A stretch of 64,000 nt of DNA from Limosilactobacillus alvi (GCF_016900115.1 NZ_JACJJQ010000005.1:1-64000), one strand, 5' to 3'. Positions 45,274 to 56,001 are shown, counted from the first letter of the stretch. A program made the numbers and translations. Notes: generated by a model not told the origin, from the letters alone.

Positions 45274-46107
45274 TTACCGCTTCTTACCCCGGTAAGCATT
45301 CTTCTTCGCATGGGCCAACTTATTCTTTTGCCGCCGTTCCTTTCGTTGCTTTTCTTCCCGTTCTCGTTTGATCTTGAATGGATTTTGCAACAACAGCGTT
45401 TGAACAACTTGGAAGGCATTGGTAACTACCCAGTAAAGGGTAATAGCAGCTGAGAAGTTTAAAGCCATTACAAAGATCATAATCGGCATTACATATGTCA
45501 TCGTAGTCGACATACTGTTCTTTTCAGGTAAAGAAGCCATCGACAACCAGGATGAAATAAAAGTAAATAAGGCCGCTAAGATTGGTAAAACAAAGTAAGG
45601 ATCAGTATGTCCTAGTTGTAACCAAAGGAAAGACCCTGTCTTTAATTCTGGTGTCCGCCAGATAGCTTGATATAAAGCCCACATAATTGGCAGTTGAACC
45701 AATAACGGCAACATTGAAGCAAATGGATTAACCCCCGCTTCTTTGTATAGTTTTTGTTGTTCAACTTGCATCTTTTGCAGCGAGTCCCGATCCCGGCCAG
45801 GATACTTTTTTTGCAAGGCCTTTAATTGTGGTTGCAATTCTTGCATCCGTAACATCGACTTTGTTTGGTAATGCATCAATGGCAAAATCAAAACCCGGAC
45901 TAAGATCGTAAAAATAATGATCCCCATTCCGTAGCCACCAAAGTGCTTAGCAAGCCACAAAATAAATTGCGAACCATTATACACAATATAGTGATCCCAA
46001 ATTCCCGTACTATGACTAGTAACCGGCTTATTTGAGCAGGCAGCTAAAATTAGCGTTAAGAGCCCTATTCCCGACAAACTTAGGGCTTTTTTCGTATGCT
46101 TTTTCAA
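45274..46107 (-). CDS. yidC: Membrane protein insertase YidC
   Basis: This 277-residue lipoprotein-type insertase has the lipobox LILAACSNK near residue 23. Five hydrophobic segments include YGMGIIIFTILVRVLILPLM, where the Arg near residue 70 lies in the hydrophilic groove, and LVQLPIMWALYQAI near residue 136. It ends in a basic tail. It follows rnpA by 24 nt and overlaps the jag ribosome site, the usual operon arrangement. Confidence 0.96.
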   Translation of the reverse strand: MKKHTKKALSLSGIGLLTLILAACSNKPVTSHSTGIWDHYIVYNGSQFILWLAKHFGGYGMGIIIFTILVRVLILPLMHYQTKSMLRMQELQPQLKALQKKYPGRDRDSLQKMQVEQQKLYKEAGVNPFASMLPLLVQLPIMWALYQAIWRTPELKTGSFLWLQLGHTDPYFVLPILAALFTFISSWLSMASLPEKNSMSTTMTYVMPIMIFVMALNFSAAITLYWVVTNAFQVVQTLLLQNPFKIKREREEKQRKERRQKNKLAHAKKNAYRGKKR

Positions 46108-46131
46108 ACTTCAATCCTCGCTTTATCTTTA

Positions 46132-46476
46132 TTATTCCTCAACTAATAGGTTAGCCATTTTCAAAGCATGAACTAAATTCTTTTTTACTTCCGCCATTTC
46201 TAATCCGTGAGCAGCTGGTCGCGCAATAACTAAAAAGTCAACTTCCGATTTTAATTGGGGCTTAACTTCTAATAAAGTCTGCCGAATTCGCCGTTTAATC
46301 CAGTTACGATTAACCGCATTTCCAACTTTCTTTCCCACTGAAATTCCAACTCGGAAATGAGGCTGCCCGGGCTTGGCCATTTGGTAAATAATGAATTTCC
46401 GGTTCGCTACAGATTGATGTGTCTCAAATACCCGTTGAAATTCGCTTTCCTTTTTAACCCGATATGATTTTCGCAT
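46132..46476 (-). CDS. rnpA: Ribonuclease P protein component
   Basis: This 114-residue basic protein joins the RNase P RNA to mature tRNA 5' ends. [20 protein letters not shown] is at the N-terminus, and the signature [16 protein letters not shown] is near residue 52. It lies between rpmH and yidC as in most Firmicutes. Confidence 0.95.
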   Translation of the reverse strand: MRKSYRVKKESEFQRVFETHQSVANRKFIIYQMAKPGQPHFRVGISVGKKVGNAVNRNWIKRRIRQTLLEVKPQLKSEVDFLVIARPAAHGLEMAEVKKNLVHALKMANLLVEE

Positions 46477-46501
46477 TTTTTTGCTCCCGTTTGTATTAAA
46501 A

Positions 46502-46592
46502 AAGGGCTGGACGCATGACGGCTATCAGTCATAGCCTTAGCAGACGCCCTGCCCCCTAAAATTTTTAAAAAAGCCACTAATTTAATAGTGGC
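46502..46592 (-). terminator. Two terminator-like hairpins between rpmH and rnpA
   Basis: On the minus strand the first stem is GCCACTA/TAGTGGC (46592-46573) followed by TTTTTT. The second is a longer structure (about 46556-46502): GGGCGT pairs with GCGTCC (with G-U pairs) around an inner GGCTAT/ATAGCC stem and is followed by CCCTTTTTT. Together they would partly separate rpmH transcription from rnpA-yidC-jag. Confidence 0.65.
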
Positions 46593-46598
46593 CTCAAA

Positions 46599-46733
46599 CT
46601 ATGCAGATAATACCTTGCGGCCCTTTTGACGGCGGCGAGCTAATACCTTGCGACCGTTGCTAGTGCTCATCCGAGCGCGGAAGCCGTGAACACGAGCGCG
46701 GTGACGCTTCTTTGGTTGGAATGTACGCTTCAT
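46599..46733 (-). CDS. rpmH: Ribosomal protein L34
   Basis: The 44-residue protein reads [20 protein letters not shown] and then [20 protein letters not shown], matching bacterial L34 along its whole length. The ATG at 46733 follows GAGGAGGTG. It is the leftward gene nearest the dnaA upstream origin region. Confidence 0.98.
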   Translation of the reverse strand: MKRTFQPKKRHRARVHGFRARMSTSNGRKVLARRRQKGRKVLSA

Positions 46734-46859
46734 TGATTTGCACCTCCTCGTAAATTGTTTTTATTTCTTTACTTTAAGTCCAAAAAGACAAACTCTTTAA
46801 ACATACTGTAGAAGTATATCACACTTTTTTCTTAGAAGAAACCTTCATCCTGCGGAAAA

Positions 46860-47220
46860 ATTTTTTAGTTTTCCACAGTTTTATCCAAATAATCCACAGC
46901 GTTGTTTTTTATTTTCGAATGTTTTTTAGTTTTCCACCGTCTTTTCCAAAGGATTTTTAGTTTACACACCCTTGTGTTTTAAGTTATCCACAAGGATGTG
47001 TAAAACTCCTTGAATTTCTTTAGCAGTAAGTATTAGGAGTTGTGTATATCCCCATTTTCTTGTGGATAACTCAAAGTTAAACTTCACTTTTCCTCAAATT
47101 CACTGACTTGTGGAAAAATTCCACACAGCGTTGTGCTTTTTGGGGATATATTTTTTAACCGCCTGTGGAAAACTTTTAAAACAAATGCTAAAATATCGTT
47201 TGGTTTTATGATTATCCACA
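46860..47220. promoter_or_regulatory. oriC: Upstream part of oriC: DnaA-box cluster before dnaA
   Basis: The AT-rich 503-nt gap between rpmH and dnaA has three perfect DnaA boxes: TTATCCACA at 46984-46992 and 47212-47220 on the plus strand and its complement at 47061-47069. Near-matches occur at 46869-46877 (TTTTCCACA), 46881-46889, 46890-46898, 47109-47117 and 47164-47172. The box just before dnaA suggests autoregulation of dnaA by DnaA. Confidence 0.92.
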
Positions 47221-47236
47221 GTGAGGAGGAATAATT

Positions 47237-48574
47237 TTGACTGAGCTCTCTTCTCTTGAATCTCTTTGGGAAGCGGTCCAGAACACGTTTAAGCAGACCA
47301 TTACTGGTCCAACTTATGAAAACGTTGTTGCTCCGGCAAAAGCTGATTCTCTCTCTAACCACCAATTAACCGTTGTTGTACCAACGGAATATCACCTTGA
47401 TTGGTGGCAACGGAGCTTAAATACGCAGCTTAAGCACATTTTGCGGGAACAAACTGGCCAAGATATTGAACCGCGGTATGTCTTAACTAAAAACTTAATT
47501 AACAAGTCAACGACTACATCAACGACTGCCGCTACCCCAACGTTTCAAGAACAAACCCCACTCAATCCTGAGTATACTTTCGAAACTTTTGTTGAAGGGC
47601 GGAGTAATCAATTTGCCTATGCATCGGCTTACGCTGCTTCCGAACAACCGGGTGGCCTTTACAATCCCCTTTTAATCTATGGAGGAGTTGGTCTAGGAAA
47701 AACCCACTTAATGCAAGCAATTGCTAATAATATGTTGATTCATAATCCAAACGCGAAGATCAAATATGTTACTAGCGAAAACTTTATGAATGACTATATT
47801 AATTCAATTAAAAACCGGACCCAAGAAGAATTCCGGCGCGAATATCGTGACTTAGATGCCCTTTTAGTTGATGATGTGCAATTTTTAGCTTCAAAAAACG
47901 AAACTGAATTAGAATTTTTCAATACTTTCAATGTTTTGCACGATAATAGTAAACAAATTGTTTTAACTGCCGATCAAAACCCGAAAGAAATTCCAAATTT
48001 AACAGAACGGTTGGTATCCCGCTTTGTTTGGGGACTAACTGTTGAAATTACTTCCCCGGGACTAGAAACCCGGATTGCCATTCTTAACCGCAAAGCAGAA
48101 GAAGAAAATATCCAAGGCGTACCTAGTGAAGTCCTCAACTACATTGCAACTAAGATCAATACCAATGTGCGAGAGCTCGAAGGGGCTTTAATGCGGGTAC
48201 GAGTATATGCCCAATTACACAACACCCCAATTACTACGGCAATTGCTGCCGAAGCCTTACAAGGAATTGGTGATGCCCCAACAACCGCCTTAACAATCGA
48301 TTTAATCCAGAAAAAAGTAGCTAATTTCTACGGTATTACGCAAGCAGATATTACTGGTAAAAAACGGGTTAAAACCATTGTTATTCCGCGCCAAATTGCG
48401 ATGTACCTTTCTCGTGAGTTAACTGATAATTCCCTCCCTAAAATTGGGAAAGAATTCGGTGGTAAAGACCACACAACGGTTTTACATGCAATTGACAAAA
48501 TTGAAAAACAATTGCAAGCTGACTCCCAGTTACAAAATGATATTAAAAACTTAAAGGCCGCTTTAACCCCTTAA
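47237..48574 (+). CDS. dnaA: Chromosomal replication initiator DnaA
   Basis: The 445-residue protein binds the boxes on either side and melts the origin. Domain I is residues 1-85, with a variable domain II rich in Thr (about 90-110). The AAA+ domain has Walker A YGGVGLGKTHLMQAIANN near residue 150 and LLVDDVQFLASK near residue 212. Domain IV at the C-terminus carries KIGKEFGGKDHTTVLHAIDK, the DnaA-box-binding helix. The start is TTG at 47237, with GAGGAGGA upstream. Confidence 0.98.
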   Translation: MTELSSLESLWEAVQNTFKQTITGPTYENVVAPAKADSLSNHQLTVVVPTEYHLDWWQRSLNTQLKHILREQTGQDIEPRYVLTKNLINKSTTTSTTAATPTFQEQTPLNPEYTFETFVEGRSNQFAYASAYAASEQPGGLYNPLLIYGGVGLGKTHLMQAIANNMLIHNPNAKIKYVTSENFMNDYINSIKNRTQEEFRREYRDLDALLVDDVQFLASKNETELEFFNTFNVLHDNSKQIVLTADQNPKEIPNLTERLVSRFVWGLTVEITSPGLETRIAILNRKAEEENIQGVPSEVLNYIATKINTNVRELEGALMRVRVYAQLHNTPITTAIAAEALQGIGDAPTTALTIDLIQKKVANFYGITQADITGKKRVKTIVIPRQIAMYLSRELTDNSLPKIGKEFGGKDHTTVLHAIDKIEKQLQADSQLQNDIKNLKAALTP

Positions 48575-48585
48575 ATTATCTTGGT

Positions 48586-48725
48586 TGTGGAAAACTCTGA
48601 ATTCATCCCCAGCTTTTCCACAATTTATCCACATGCTAAATATCCTATATTCTCAACTGTTTCTTTTACTTTTCCACAGTCTCCACAGGACCTACTACTA
48701 CTACTAAACTATATATATACATTAA
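48586..48725 (+). promoter_or_regulatory. oriC: Downstream part of oriC: DnaA boxes, DnaA-trio and AT-rich unwinding region
   Basis: DnaA-box-like sites lie at 48586-48594 (complement of TTTTCCACA), 48614-48622 (TTTTCCACA), 48625-48633 (perfect TTATCCACA) and 48670-48678 (TTTTCCACA). They are followed by five CTA repeats (48692-48706) and then ATATATATACATTAATATTT. This is the order of the basal unwinding element of Bacillus oriC: DnaA boxes, DnaA-trios, AT-rich duplex-unwinding region. Strand opening is expected here. Confidence 0.9.
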
Positions 48726-48751
48726 TATTTATTTATACTTTGGAGGAAACT

Positions 48752-49891
48752 ATGAAATTTTCCATTAAGCGATCAGCATTTATTAATGAACTAGCAAATG
48801 TTTTACGAGCAATTTCATCAAAAACAACAATTCAAATTCTAACCGGGTTAAAGTTAGTTGCTACGGATAATGAATTAATCCTAACCGGTAGTAACTCAGA
48901 TATTACAATCCAGTCAACTCTTTCAACTAGCAATGGAGCTTTGGAATTAATAATTGAAGAACCAGGTGCCATTGTTTTACCTGCACGTTTCTTCAACGAA
49001 ATCATCAAAAAATTGCCTGACAATAAGGTTACGTTAGAAGTAAAAACTGGTTTTCAAGCTAATATTATTTCTGGATCCGCAGAATTTACAGTTAATGGCC
49101 AAGATGCTAACAACTACCCACATTTACCAGAAATGGAAAGCAATGAAAACGTCCAAATCGCACCAGACTTACTTCGCGAAGTAATTGATCAAACTCGGAT
49201 TGCCGTTTCTAAACAAGAAAGTAGACCAATTTTAACGGGAATCCACGTTCTACTTACGAGTAATCAATTAACGGCAATCGCAACAGATAGCCACCGTTTA
49301 GCTCAACGCAAAGTAACCTTACCAGAAACGGTTGAAGTACCAGCCGATGTGGTTATTCCAGGGACTAGTATGACTGAACTAGCACGGATGATCGTTGATC
49401 AAAATGAGGCCATTGAATTACAAATCGCTGAAAACATGGTGCTTTTTAAATTTGGCCATACCTTGTTCTATTCACGGCTGTTAGAAGGGAATTATCCAGA
49501 AACGAGTCGGCTAATTCCAGACACTTCAACCACTGATCTTGAAATTGATGCTACCACGCTATTAAATGCTATTTCACGGGCATCTTTACTTTCTCATGAA
49601 GGTCGGAATAATGTGATAAAACTCACTCTAAATCCAGAACAAAAATTAGTTAAAATTAGTGGTGACTCGGCTGATGTTGGGAATGTTGAAGAGGAATTAA
49701 CATTTGAAAGCCTCGATGGTGATGAACTGGCAATTTCATTTAACCCAGATTACATGGGAGATGCATTGAAGTCATTTGGTGGAATCAAAGTTAAGTTAGC
49801 TTTTAATTCACCACTTCGGCCATTTACTTTGGTTCCAGCAGATGATGAAGTTAACTTCGTGCAATTAATTACCCCAGTTCGGACATTCTAA
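48752..49891 (+). CDS. dnaN: DNA polymerase III beta subunit (sliding clamp)
   Basis: The 379-residue clamp begins MKFSIKRSAFINELANVLRA and has three repeated clamp domains. SKQESRPILTGIHVLL near residue 150 and the C-terminal FTLVPADDEVNFVQLITPVR region are typical. ATG 48752 follows TTGGAGGAAAC; the open frame upstream to 48581 crosses oriC and is not coding. The distance to the next gene is 245 nt. Confidence 0.97.
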   Translation: MKFSIKRSAFINELANVLRAISSKTTIQILTGLKLVATDNELILTGSNSDITIQSTLSTSNGALELIIEEPGAIVLPARFFNEIIKKLPDNKVTLEVKTGFQANIISGSAEFTVNGQDANNYPHLPEMESNENVQIAPDLLREVIDQTRIAVSKQESRPILTGIHVLLTSNQLTAIATDSHRLAQRKVTLPETVEVPADVVIPGTSMTELARMIVDQNEAIELQIAENMVLFKFGHTLFYSRLLEGNYPETSRLIPDTSTTDLEIDATTLLNAISRASLLSHEGRNNVIKLTLNPEQKLVKISGDSADVGNVEEELTFESLDGDELAISFNPDYMGDALKSFGGIKVKLAFNSPLRPFTLVPADDEVNFVQLITPVRTF

Positions 49892-49896
49892 ATTAG

Positions 49897-49972
49897 GGTA
49901 GGTCGTAGTTGCTGAATAACCTTCGGAGATGAAAGAGGGGGCAAGAAACTTGAGTTTCTTGCCCCCCTTTTT
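49897..49972. repeat. Short copy of the intergenic element, dnaN terminator
   Basis: GGTCGTAGTTGCTGAATAAC then CTTCGGAGATG match the inner part in reverse orientation. They lead into a stem GGGGGCAAGAAAC (49937-49949), loop TTGA, GTTTCTTGCCCCC and a T run. It lies right after the dnaN stop. Here G-C pairs of the stem differ from other copies but remain paired. Confidence 0.8.
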
Positions 49973-50078
49973 TCATCAAACGATTTTAAATGTAGCTACG
50001 GCCGTTTTACATCACTAAAGGCAAAAATCATTCAACCACCAAAAAATAGCTGAGAAGCGCTTAAAACGGTCATATATT

Positions 50079-50111
50079 TGTATTTGCCCCTTAAAACGGC
50101 TATAATGTAAA
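50079..50111 (+). promoter_or_regulatory. Promoter of yaaA-recF-gyrBA
   Basis: -35 TTGTAT, a 17-nt spacer and consensus -10 TATAAT (near 50101-50106) lie about 30 nt before the yaaA start, after the dnaN terminator. This suggests that the recF-gyr unit has its own promoter. Confidence 0.6.
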
Positions 50112-50136
50112 GGTGTTTAAAGTGTAGGTGAAAAGA

Positions 50137-50358
50137 TTGGAAAAAGAAGTAACATTTAAGATTGATCGTCCATTTATTACCCTTGGTCAACTGCTTAAGG
50201 AAGAGGGGATTATCCCAACGGGCGGTGCAGCAAAATGGTTTTTAAAAGAGCAGACAGTTACTGTGAATGGTCAACCGGAAGACCGGCGGGGGAAAAAGTT
50301 ATATCCTGAGGACGAAGTTATAGTAACTGGGATTAGAAAAATTATAATTTTGGGTTAG
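50137..50358 (+). CDS. yaaA: S4-domain RNA-binding protein YaaA
   Basis: The 73-residue protein has the S4 fold: FITLGQLLKEEGIIPTGGAA followed by KWFLKEQTVTVNGQPEDRRG. It lies between dnaN and recF as in Bacillus and is thought to affect ribosome assembly. TTG at 50137 is preferred because AGGTG lies 6 nt upstream; an in-frame GTG at 50128 overlaps that site. It is 2 nt from recF. Confidence 0.9.
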   Translation: MEKEVTFKIDRPFITLGQLLKEEGIIPTGGAAKWFLKEQTVTVNGQPEDRRGKKLYPEDEVIVTGIRKIIILG

Positions 50359-50360
50359 CA

Positions 50361-51482
50361 ATGCTACTAAAGGAAATGGAACTTCGGCACTTTCGCAATT
50401 ATGATCATTTGGAAGTGACCTTTACCCCTGGAGTAAATGTCTTAATTGGTGAAAACGCTCAGGGTAAGACCAACCTTTTAGAAGCAATTCACTATTTAGC
50501 GTTAGTCCGAAGCCATCGGACAAATAAGGATAAAGAATTGGTAGAATGGCACGCTCAAAATGCAATTCTTAAGGGCAAAGTTGAGCGGCAAACGGGGACG
50601 GTTCCCCTTGAAATTCAGCTTGGTAAAGAGGGAAAACAGGTTAAAGTAAATCATCTTCCCCAAAGTCGGCTTTCAACTTATATCGGAAATTTAAACGTCG
50701 TCTTATTTGCTCCCGAAGATTTGGCTTTAGTAAAAGGGGCACCAGCCTTGCGACGACAATTTATGAATGTCGAGTTTGGCCAGATAAGTAGTCGTTATTT
50801 ATATAACTTAAGCCACTTTAACGATGCTCTTTATCAACGAAATCAGTATTTAAAGCAATTGAGAAGTCGGCAAGCTACCGACCGGATTCTTTTGGAAGTT
50901 TTGTCCGACCAGTTGGCGACTTTTGGTAGTGAAGTAACTGCAGTTCGTTATCGCTTGGTGAAACGATTAGAACAGTGGGCCCAACCGCTTCACGAAGAAA
51001 TCTCGCAACAAAAAGAAAAATTACAGCTGAAATATGTTAGTTCATTAATGATTGACGATCAAAGTGAAGTTGCAGACTTACAAGAGCAGCTCCAAACATT
51101 ATTGCGAATAAACATTGAAAAGGAGATTGCCGCTGGAACTACCTTAGTTGGTCCTCAACGTGATGATCTGCATTTTTTAGTTAACGACAATAACGTTCAA
51201 CATTTTGGTTCCCAAGGACAACAAAGAACAACGGCACTAGCGGTTAAATTAGCCGAAATTGACTTAATGCAGGAACAGACCGGCGAATATCCCCTTTTGC
51301 TTCTGGATGACGTTCTTTCGGAATTAGATAATGATCGGCAGACTCATTTATTAACGGCAATTCAAGATAAGGTTCAGACATTTTTAACGACAACGAGTTT
51401 GAGTGGGGTTGCGCGACAATTAATTAAAGCGCCAACGATTTATCAAATTCATCATGGTCAATTGTCTACAGTTGCAAATTAG
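50361..51482 (+). CDS. recF: DNA replication and repair protein RecF
   Basis: The 373-residue SMC-like ATPase has Walker A IGENAQGKTNLLEAI near residue 29, signature GSQGQQRTTALAVKLAE near residue 275, and Walker B LLLDDVLSELD near residue 312. It loads RecA at gaps with RecO and RecR. The ATG is 2 nt after the yaaA stop. Confidence 0.97.
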   Translation: MLLKEMELRHFRNYDHLEVTFTPGVNVLIGENAQGKTNLLEAIHYLALVRSHRTNKDKELVEWHAQNAILKGKVERQTGTVPLEIQLGKEGKQVKVNHLPQSRLSTYIGNLNVVLFAPEDLALVKGAPALRRQFMNVEFGQISSRYLYNLSHFNDALYQRNQYLKQLRSRQATDRILLEVLSDQLATFGSEVTAVRYRLVKRLEQWAQPLHEEISQQKEKLQLKYVSSLMIDDQSEVADLQEQLQTLLRINIEKEIAAGTTLVGPQRDDLHFLVNDNNVQHFGSQGQQRTTALAVKLAEIDLMQEQTGEYPLLLLDDVLSELDNDRQTHLLTAIQDKVQTFLTTTSLSGVARQLIKAPTIYQIHHGQLSTVAN

Positions 51483-51505
51483 TGCATGGATAGGGAGGAA
51501 ACAGC

Positions 51506-53458
51506 GTGAGTCAAGAAGAATTAGCAGAAAAAAAGGCCGAATTAGCAAGTGAATATGATGCTAGTCAAATTCAAGTTCTGAAGGGACTAGAAGCTGTTCG
51601 AAAACGGCCGGGGATGTATATTGGATCAACGACAGTTCAGGGTTTGCATCATCTTGTTTGGGAAATTGTCGATAATGGAATCGATGAAGCCTTGGCTGGC
51701 TTTTGTGATGAAATTAATGTCATCGTTGAACCTGATAATAGCATTACCGTAGCTGATAATGGTCGAGGAATTCCGGTTGATATTCAAAAGGAAACGGGGA
51801 AACCCGCTCTTGAAACCGTCTTTACGGTTCTTCATGCTGGCGGTAAGTTTGGTAACGGTGGTTATAAGGTTTCTGGGGGTCTCCACGGGGTTGGGGCTTC
51901 AGTTGTTAATGCCCTTTCAACGGAACTTGACGTTACGGTTACCCGGCAGGGTAAACGGTACCAAATGGACTTTAAGCGGGGCCATGTTAACCATCCAATG
52001 AAGATAGTGGCAGAAGGCCTTCCGGAAACCGATCATGGGACGGTAGTTCACTTTAAGCCAGATCCGGACGTTTTCAAGGAAACAACTGTTTATAATATTA
52101 AAACCTTAACAGATCGGATTCGGGAACTTGCCTTTTTGAATAAGGGCCTGAAGATCACGATTGAGGATAAGCGGCCAGCTGAATCAACGAAGGATGAATT
52201 TCACTATGAAGGTGGAATTCGACATTATGTTGAATATTTGGATGAAGGCCATGATGTCCTTTTTGATCCCCCAATTTACGTTGAAGGAACTAGCAATGGG
52301 ATCACGGTTGAAGTTTCCTTGCAATACACCGATGATTACCGAAATAATCTCCTGACCTTTACTAACAATATCCATACCTATGAAGGTGGGAGCCACGAAA
52401 CTGGTTTTAAGACCGCTTTAACGCGGGTGATTAACGACTATGGGAAAAAGTCTGGTCAGCTGAAGGGAAATAACGCCACTCTTTCTGGGGATGATGTTCG
52501 AGAAGGTTTAACGGCGGTTGTTTCAATTAAGCATCCAAACCCGCAATTTGAAGGACAAACCAAGACCAAGTTAAGTAACTCGGATGCAAGGACGGCAACC
52601 GATCGAATTTTTAGTGAAACTATGACCCGGTTTATGATGGAAAATCCGGAAGTTGCTCACAAGATTGTTGATAAAGGGTTGCTAGCTTCTAAAGCCCGGG
52701 TAGCAGCTAAGCGGGCTCGAGAAGTTACCCGGAAAAAGAGTGGGTTGGAAATCTCTAACTTACCGGGGAAACTTGCGGACAACACTAGTAAAGATCCCAA
52801 TATCTCGGAATTATTTATTGTCGAAGGGGACTCTGCTGGTGGGAGTGCTAAGCAGGGGCGTTCCCGGTTAACTCAAGCAATTTTGCCAATTCGGGGGAAG
52901 ATTTTAAACGTCGAAAAGGCTAGCTTAAACCGGGTGCTTGCTAATGATGAAATTCGGTCCCTCTTTACGGCCCTTGGAACGGGCTTCGGGGAAGACTTTG
53001 ATGTTTCAAAGGCTAACTACCACAAGTTGATTATTATGACGGATGCCGATGTCGATGGGGCACACATTCGGACCCTTTTACTAACCCTCTTCTATCGGTT
53101 TATGCGGCCAATGATTGAAAATGGATACGTTTATATAGCTCAACCACCGCTATACCAAGTTCGGCAAGGTAAGTTTGTGAAGTACATTGATTCGGATGAA
53201 GAATTAGAGCAGGTTGTAAATTCGCTTCAGCCAAGTCCAAAACCTGTTATCCAACGCTACAAGGGGCTTGGTGAAATGGACGCTGAACAACTTTGGGAAA
53301 CGACGATGGACCCAGAAAAACGGCGATTATTACGAGTTAAGCTTGATGATGCCAAAGCAGCCGATGAAATTTTCCAAATGCTGATGGGAACCAAAGTTGG
53401 TCCGCGGCGGGAATTCATCGAAAAAAACGCCACCTTTGTTAAGAACTTAGACCTGTAA
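51506..53458 (+). CDS. gyrB: DNA gyrase subunit B
   Basis: The 650-residue ATPase subunit has [20 protein letters not shown] near residue 34, DNGRGIPVD near residue 84, the ATP lid [14 protein letters not shown] near residue 127, and the TOPRIM motifs [13 protein letters not shown] (near residue 438) and [14 protein letters not shown] (near residue 514). The start is GTG at 51506, with AGGGAGGAA upstream. It is followed by gyrA after 24 nt. Confidence 0.98.
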   Translation: MSQEELAEKKAELASEYDASQIQVLKGLEAVRKRPGMYIGSTTVQGLHHLVWEIVDNGIDEALAGFCDEINVIVEPDNSITVADNGRGIPVDIQKETGKPALETVFTVLHAGGKFGNGGYKVSGGLHGVGASVVNALSTELDVTVTRQGKRYQMDFKRGHVNHPMKIVAEGLPETDHGTVVHFKPDPDVFKETTVYNIKTLTDRIRELAFLNKGLKITIEDKRPAESTKDEFHYEGGIRHYVEYLDEGHDVLFDPPIYVEGTSNGITVEVSLQYTDDYRNNLLTFTNNIHTYEGGSHETGFKTALTRVINDYGKKSGQLKGNNATLSGDDVREGLTAVVSIKHPNPQFEGQTKTKLSNSDARTATDRIFSETMTRFMMENPEVAHKIVDKGLLASKARVAAKRAREVTRKKSGLEISNLPGKLADNTSKDPNISELFIVEGDSAGGSAKQGRSRLTQAILPIRGKILNVEKASLNRVLANDEIRSLFTALGTGFGEDFDVSKANYHKLIIMTDADVDGAHIRTLLLTLFYRFMRPMIENGYVYIAQPPLYQVRQGKFVKYIDSDEELEQVVNSLQPSPKPVIQRYKGLGEMDAEQLWETTMDPEKRRLLRVKLDDAKAADEIFQMLMGTKVGPRREFIEKNATFVKNLDL

Positions 53459-53482
53459 GCAACGAGAAGAGGAGGATGAATA

Positions 53483-55990
53483 GTGGCACAAGAAGATTTG
53501 CCAAACCGGATTACTGACGTCAATCTAACGAGCCAGATGCGGAATTCCTTTTTGGATTACGCAATGAGCGTGATTGTTTCCCGGGCTTTACCAGATGTTC
53601 GGGATGGGTTAAAGCCTGTACAACGGCGGATCCTATACGGAATGAATGAACTCGGGGTAACTCCTGATAAGCCATATAAGAAGTCAGCCCGGATTGTCGG
53701 GGATGTTATGGGGAAATTCCACCCCCACGGTGATTCTTCAATTTATGAAGGACTTGTCCGGATGGCCCAAGATTTTTCCTACCGTTACATGCTAGTTGAC
53801 GGGCATGGTAACTTTGGTTCTGTTGATGGTGACGGAGCAGCTGCCATGCGGTATACCGAAGCTAAGATGAGTAAAATCGCCGTTGAAATGTTGCGGGATA
53901 TCAATAAGGATACGGTTGATTTTCAAGATAACTATGATGGAACGGAAAAAGAACCACAAGTTTTACCTTCTCGCTTTCCAAACCTTTTAGTAAATGGGGC
54001 TTCTGGGATTGCGGTTGGGATGGCGACCAATATTCCAACCCATAATTTAGGGGAAGTCATTAGTGCTTTACACGTTTTAATGGATAATCCCAATGCTACG
54101 ACTGAAGACTTGATGAAAGTCTTGCCAGGACCAGACTTTCCAACTGGTGGGGTTGTAATGGGCAAAGCCGGAATTCGGAAGGCTTACGAAACCGGTCAAG
54201 GATCAATCGTCGTACGAGCCAAAGTTGAAATTGAAGAAGCCAAGAATGGCCGTCAACGGATCGTGGTTCATGAAATTCCATACATGGTTAATAAGGCCAA
54301 GTTAATCGAGCGGATTGCTAGTTTAGCTCGGGAAAAAGAAATCGATGGGATCACCGACGTCAATGATGAAACTGACCGGGAAGGGATGCGAATTGTTATT
54401 GATGTGCGGCGTGATGCTAGTGCGGAGGTCATTTTAAATAACCTTTACAAGATGACCTTGATGCAAACGACCTTCAACTTTAACATGTTAGCAATCGTTA
54501 ATGGGGCACCAAAGATCCTGAGCTTAAAGGAAATCTTACAATACTACTTAGCTCATCAAGAAGAAGTGGTTCGGCGGCGGACCGAGTTCGACTTAAAGAA
54601 AGCCCAGAGTCGGTTGCACATTGTCGAAGGGTTGCGAATTGCCCTTGATCACATCGATGAAATCATCAAGATTATTCGGCAATCAGAAACTAGTGAGTTA
54701 GCCAAAGAGCAATTGATGAATAACTATGGTCTTTCAGATCGGCAAGCTCAAGCCATTCTTGATATGCGGTTAGTTCGGTTAACCGGTTTGGAACGAGAAA
54801 AAATCGAAGCTGAATACAAGAAGCTAGTGGACGCTATCGCTGATTACAAGGATATTTTGGCCCATGCTGAACGGATCCATGCCATTATTTACGATGAATT
54901 ATTAGAAATTCAAAAGCGGTTTGGGGATCCTCGGCGGACAGAACTTCAAGTTGGCGATATTACTAACTTAGAAGACGAAGACTTGATCGAAGAAGAAGGG
55001 ATTGTGGTTACCTTAACCCATAATGGCTATATTAAGCGGTTGCCGGTTGATGAATTTAAGTCCCAACACCGTGGTGGTCGTGGTGTTAAGGGGATGGGGG
55101 TTCATAATGATGATTTCATTGAACAACTCATCACTAGTTCAACTCATGATAAGCTGCTCTTCTTCACGAATACTGGGAAAGTCTTTGCAATGAAGGGATA
55201 TGAGGTGCCAGAATATGGTCGCTCAGCCCAAGGAATTCCCGTAATTAACTTATTGGGAATTGACGGGGATGAAAAAATTACTGCTGTGATCAATGTGGAA
55301 CGGAATGAGGACCATGGCGAACAAGATCTGTTCTTTGCAACGAAGCAAGGGGTTGTAAAACGGACAGCGGTTAATGAGTTTGCAAATATCCGGAGCAACG
55401 GTTTGAAGGCCTTGAACTTACATGAAGCCGACGAATTGATTGCGGTCGATATTATTGACCATGATCAAAATATGATTTTGGGAACCCATCTTGGTTATGC
55501 AGTTAGTTTTCCAGCCTCAGCGGTGCGGTCGATGGGGCGGTCAGCTGCCGGGGTTCGTGGAGCCCGGCTCCGAGAAGGCGACTACTTGATTGGAGCGGCC
55601 CCATTAAATGCTAATAGTCATGTTTTAGTTATCTGTGAAAATGGATATGGTAAACAGACACCGGCAAGCGAATATCCAATTAAGGGTCGTGGTACCATGG
55701 GGATTAAGACCGTCAATGTTACCGCAAAGAATGGTCCTTTGGTTGGTTTAACTACCGTTAACGAAGATAAAGATATCATGTTAGTAACTGATAAAGGAGT
55801 TATCATTCGCTTTGGGGTCGAAACAGTTTCGGAAACTGGTCGTTCTACAATGGGTGTCCGGTTAATTAAGATGACTGATGACTCGAAGGTGGCCACAATG
55901 GCGACTGTTGATAAAGAGGATGATGAAGCTGATGAAGCTGAATCATTAGAGTCAGTAACGGAAGCAGTAACAGAAAAGCCGAAAGATTAA
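53483..55990 (+). CDS. gyrA: DNA gyrase subunit A
   Basis: The 835-residue subunit carries the active-site Tyr in [15 protein letters not shown] near residue 123 and the quinolone-determining segment [15 protein letters not shown] near residue 80, with Ser and Glu at the two usual resistance positions, so it looks unmutated. The C-terminal beta-pinwheel begins with the GyrA box [11 protein letters not shown] near residue 530, which identifies it as gyrase rather than topoisomerase IV. The tail is acidic. GTG start, GAGGAGGATGA upstream. Confidence 0.98.
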   Translation: MAQEDLPNRITDVNLTSQMRNSFLDYAMSVIVSRALPDVRDGLKPVQRRILYGMNELGVTPDKPYKKSARIVGDVMGKFHPHGDSSIYEGLVRMAQDFSYRYMLVDGHGNFGSVDGDGAAAMRYTEAKMSKIAVEMLRDINKDTVDFQDNYDGTEKEPQVLPSRFPNLLVNGASGIAVGMATNIPTHNLGEVISALHVLMDNPNATTEDLMKVLPGPDFPTGGVVMGKAGIRKAYETGQGSIVVRAKVEIEEAKNGRQRIVVHEIPYMVNKAKLIERIASLAREKEIDGITDVNDETDREGMRIVIDVRRDASAEVILNNLYKMTLMQTTFNFNMLAIVNGAPKILSLKEILQYYLAHQEEVVRRRTEFDLKKAQSRLHIVEGLRIALDHIDEIIKIIRQSETSELAKEQLMNNYGLSDRQAQAILDMRLVRLTGLEREKIEAEYKKLVDAIADYKDILAHAERIHAIIYDELLEIQKRFGDPRRTELQVGDITNLEDEDLIEEEGIVVTLTHNGYIKRLPVDEFKSQHRGGRGVKGMGVHNDDFIEQLITSSTHDKLLFFTNTGKVFAMKGYEVPEYGRSAQGIPVINLLGIDGDEKITAVINVERNEDHGEQDLFFATKQGVVKRTAVNEFANIRSNGLKALNLHEADELIAVDIIDHDQNMILGTHLGYAVSFPASAVRSMGRSAAGVRGARLREGDYLIGAAPLNANSHVLVICENGYGKQTPASEYPIKGRGTMGIKTVNVTAKNGPLVGLTTVNEDKDIMLVTDKGVIIRFGVETVSETGRSTMGVRLIKMTDDSKVATMATVDKEDDEADEAESLESVTEAVTEKPKD

Positions 55991-56001
55991 TAATTAAAAT
56001 G

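Noticed and set aside
47084-47365. Minus-strand ORF of 93 codons overlapping oriC and dnaA
   Set aside because: It lies opposite the DnaA boxes and the dnaA start and has no ribosome site; it is a shadow.
48581-48751. N-terminal extension of dnaN to 48581
   Set aside because: The frame crosses the DnaA-trio and unwinding region; a good ribosome site precedes the ATG at 48752.
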